Below are positions 11,083 to 12,365 of a stretch of 12,365 nt of DNA, piece after piece; position 1 is the first letter of the stretch; every line of letters starts with the position of its first letter. The position numbers were made by a program, and so were the translations under genes. The stretch is from Bacteroides sp. (GTDB lineage Bacteria > Bacteroidota > Bacteroidia > Bacteroidales > Bacteroidaceae), in the NCBI GenBank assembly GCA_019414725.1, contig DXLM01000081.1, positions 1 to 12,365 of the forward strand, written 5' to 3'. Under the pieces are notes generated by a model. The model saw nothing but the letters and a program-made list of their open reading frames with translations. It did not search any database and had not been told where the DNA came from.

Positions 11083-12365
11083 ATGAAAAACAAATGCCTC
11101 TTAGTATTACTGTTAGCTTTGGGATGTTGCCATGTACAAGCACAAAAAAGTCAAAAGGATCCTTTGTCCGAAGCACTCGTCCGGTTGAATCAAAAAGTGG
11201 ATTCCGAATTGATTCCCGGAATAAAAAGGTTTCCCCTGATTGGAATTTCCACAGATATAAGTCCGAAACGGACAGCCGTAAACACGGCATATGTACAGTC
11301 AGTCATTCTCTCTGGAGGAATTCCTTACATGATACCTGTAACGGATAATGTAGAAATACTGCGTCAAATTGTATCCCAGCTGGACGGAATTGTCTTTACA
11401 GGTGGAGAAGACATCCAACCAATGTATTATGGCGACCTTCCTTATGAAAAACTGGAAGAAGTAAGCCCCGCCCGGGATACCTTCGACTTGATGGTGCTGA
11501 AAATGGCCGCAGATCGGAATATTCCCATATTAGGAATTTGCAGGGGGCTACAATTAATGAATGTAGCTTTCGGTGGAACTTTATATCAAGATCTGCCCAC
11601 GCAACATCCTTCAAGTGTCAACCATCGCCAAAAAGAATCCGGCACTACCCCCACCCATCCGATATCCATCATAAAGGAAAGCAAGTTGGCAGAAATTACA
11701 GGACAAGAAGTGCTGCAAGTCAATACATTCCATCATCAGGCTATCCGGAAATTGGCACCGGGATTCAAAATCACGGCTTGGGCACCCGACAGTATAGCGG
11801 AAGCTATAGAAGCTTATCCCATACGACAAATGATAGGTGTACAATTTCATCCGGAAATATTTACAGCTGCCGGAGATACCACCATGCATAAATTATTTAA
11901 ATTCCTGGTGAACAAGGCTGATACATTCAACCTAGCTAAAAAAATTCATAGCCGCATTCTATCCATTGACACTCATACAGATACTCCTCTTTGGTTTAAA
12001 AACGGTTACAGCGTAGGCTTGAGAAAAGACAACATGGTCAGCATCCCCAAAATGGAGGAAGGCAAATTGGACGCACAGTTCCTAGCCGCATTTATATGGC
12101 AGGGGAAACGGGATGACGCATCTTCACAAAAAGCCGTAGAAAGCACCACCCGATTAATTCAATCCATTTATGACGAAGTAGAGCAATACAAAGATTTTTG
12201 TGGCATCGCCCTTACGGAAGAAGACTTGATACGCCTGAAGCGTGAAGGTAAAAAAGCTTTCTTTATAGGGATCGAGAATGGTTACGCCATCGGCAAGGAC
12301 CTAAAGAATATAAAAAAATACAAACAGATGGGAGTTAATTATATAACTCTCTGCCATTCTTATGA
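11083..12365 (+). CDS. Secreted peptidase C26 (glutamine amidotransferase-like) fused to M19 membrane dipeptidase, 3' end beyond the window
   Basis: The frame is open for 427 codons from ATG 11083 to the window edge. A signal peptide MKNKCLLVLLLALGCCHVQA targets it to the periplasm. Residues ~50-275 form a class I glutamine-amidotransferase-like peptidase C26 domain: FTGGEDIQP (105-113), nucleophile Cys153 in GICRGLQLMN, NTFHHQ, and GVQFHPE with His256 and Glu258. C26 enzymes hydrolyse gamma-glutamyl bonds. From ~290 a peptidase M19 (renal dipeptidase) domain begins: SIDTHTDTP with zinc ligands His298 and Asp300, and GIENG with the likely bridging Glu398. The fusion suggests peptide or peptidoglycan-fragment salvage in which gamma-glutamyl cleavage is followed by dipeptide cleavage. 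It is chromosomal in character and marks the edge of the mobile region. Confidence 0.92.
   Translation, partial: MKNKCLLVLLLALGCCHVQAQKSQKDPLSEALVRLNQKVDSELIPGIKRFPLIGISTDISPKRTAVNTAYVQSVILSGGIPYMIPVTDNVEILRQIVSQLDGIVFTGGEDIQPMYYGDLPYEKLEEVSPARDTFDLMVLKMAADRNIPILGICRGLQLMNVAFGGTLYQDLPTQHPSSVNHRQKESGTTPTHPISIIKESKLAEITGQEVLQVNTFHHQAIRKLAPGFKITAWAPDSIAEAIEAYPIRQMIGVQFHPEIFTAAGDTTMHKLFKFLVNKADTFNLAKKIHSRILSIDTHTDTPLWFKNGYSVGLRKDNMVSIPKMEEGKLDAQFLAAFIWQGKRDDASSQKAVESTTRLIQSIYDEVEQYKDFCGIALTEEDLIRLKREGKKAFFIGIENGYAIGKDLKNIKKYKQMGVNYITLCHSY

Noticed and set aside
10964..11290. A 108-codon minus-strand frame across the terminator and the peptidase start
   Set aside because: It runs through the terminator hairpin and the antisense of a clear signal peptide; no support.
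1..12365. CRISPR array, insertion sequence or transposase
   Set aside because: No regularly spaced identical repeats, no terminal inverted repeats and no transposase motifs were seen.

Overview
The window looks like the early (regulation, recombination, replication) region of a temperate phage or related integrative element in a gut Bacteroidales host such as Bacteroides or Parabacteroides. The reasons are the DUF4373/DnaC-like, DUF4494, VRR-NUC and RecT gene set, promoters that fit the Bacteroides -7 TAnnTTTG consensus, the lack of strong Shine-Dalgarno sites, and a chromosomal-type dipeptidase of Bacteroides type at the right edge. The species and the element boundaries cannot be fixed from the sequence alone.

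Layout. From about 9201 down to 1, one long leftward operon runs on the minus strand. In order of transcription it has a 63-aa protein, a two-helix membrane protein, a 70-aa protein, a helix-turn-helix protein, an odd tRNA-like gene, a large SMC-like ATPase, RecT, a metallo-beta-lactamase (MBL) fold hydrolase, a small membrane protein, a 24-codon mini-ORF, an HU/IHF-like protein, a DUF4494 protein, a VRR-NUC nuclease, a DUF4373 replication protein, a DnaC-like helicase loader, a small Cys protein and a DNA cytosine-5 methyltransferase that runs off the left edge. Gaps are short and several genes overlap. A divergent control region at 9202-9342 holds a promoter and two inverted repeats. Rightward from it runs a three-gene unit with 4-nt overlaps: an HTH repressor, a surface-type lipoprotein and an acidic protein of unknown function. 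Then comes a gene-poor stretch (10697-11082) with a small ORF interrupted by one stop, a gene-tail-like remnant and a strong terminator. At the right edge starts a secreted peptidase C26-M19 fusion that looks like host chromosome.

How it works together. The repressor probably controls the leftward early operon. That operon supplies homologous recombination (ATPase, RecT, MBL hydrolase), a nucleoid-type protein, replication initiation (DUF4373 protein plus DnaC-like loader) and DNA modification. The lipoprotein co-transcribed with the repressor would be made in the lysogen and is a candidate for superinfection exclusion.

Most unusual points. (1) The C-terminal half of the methyltransferase gene is open in a second frame on the same strand for 372 codons, and that frame carries phased LLPTP repeats and a tail that also looks conserved. 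(2) A tRNA has perfect acceptor, D and T arms but no normal anticodon arm.
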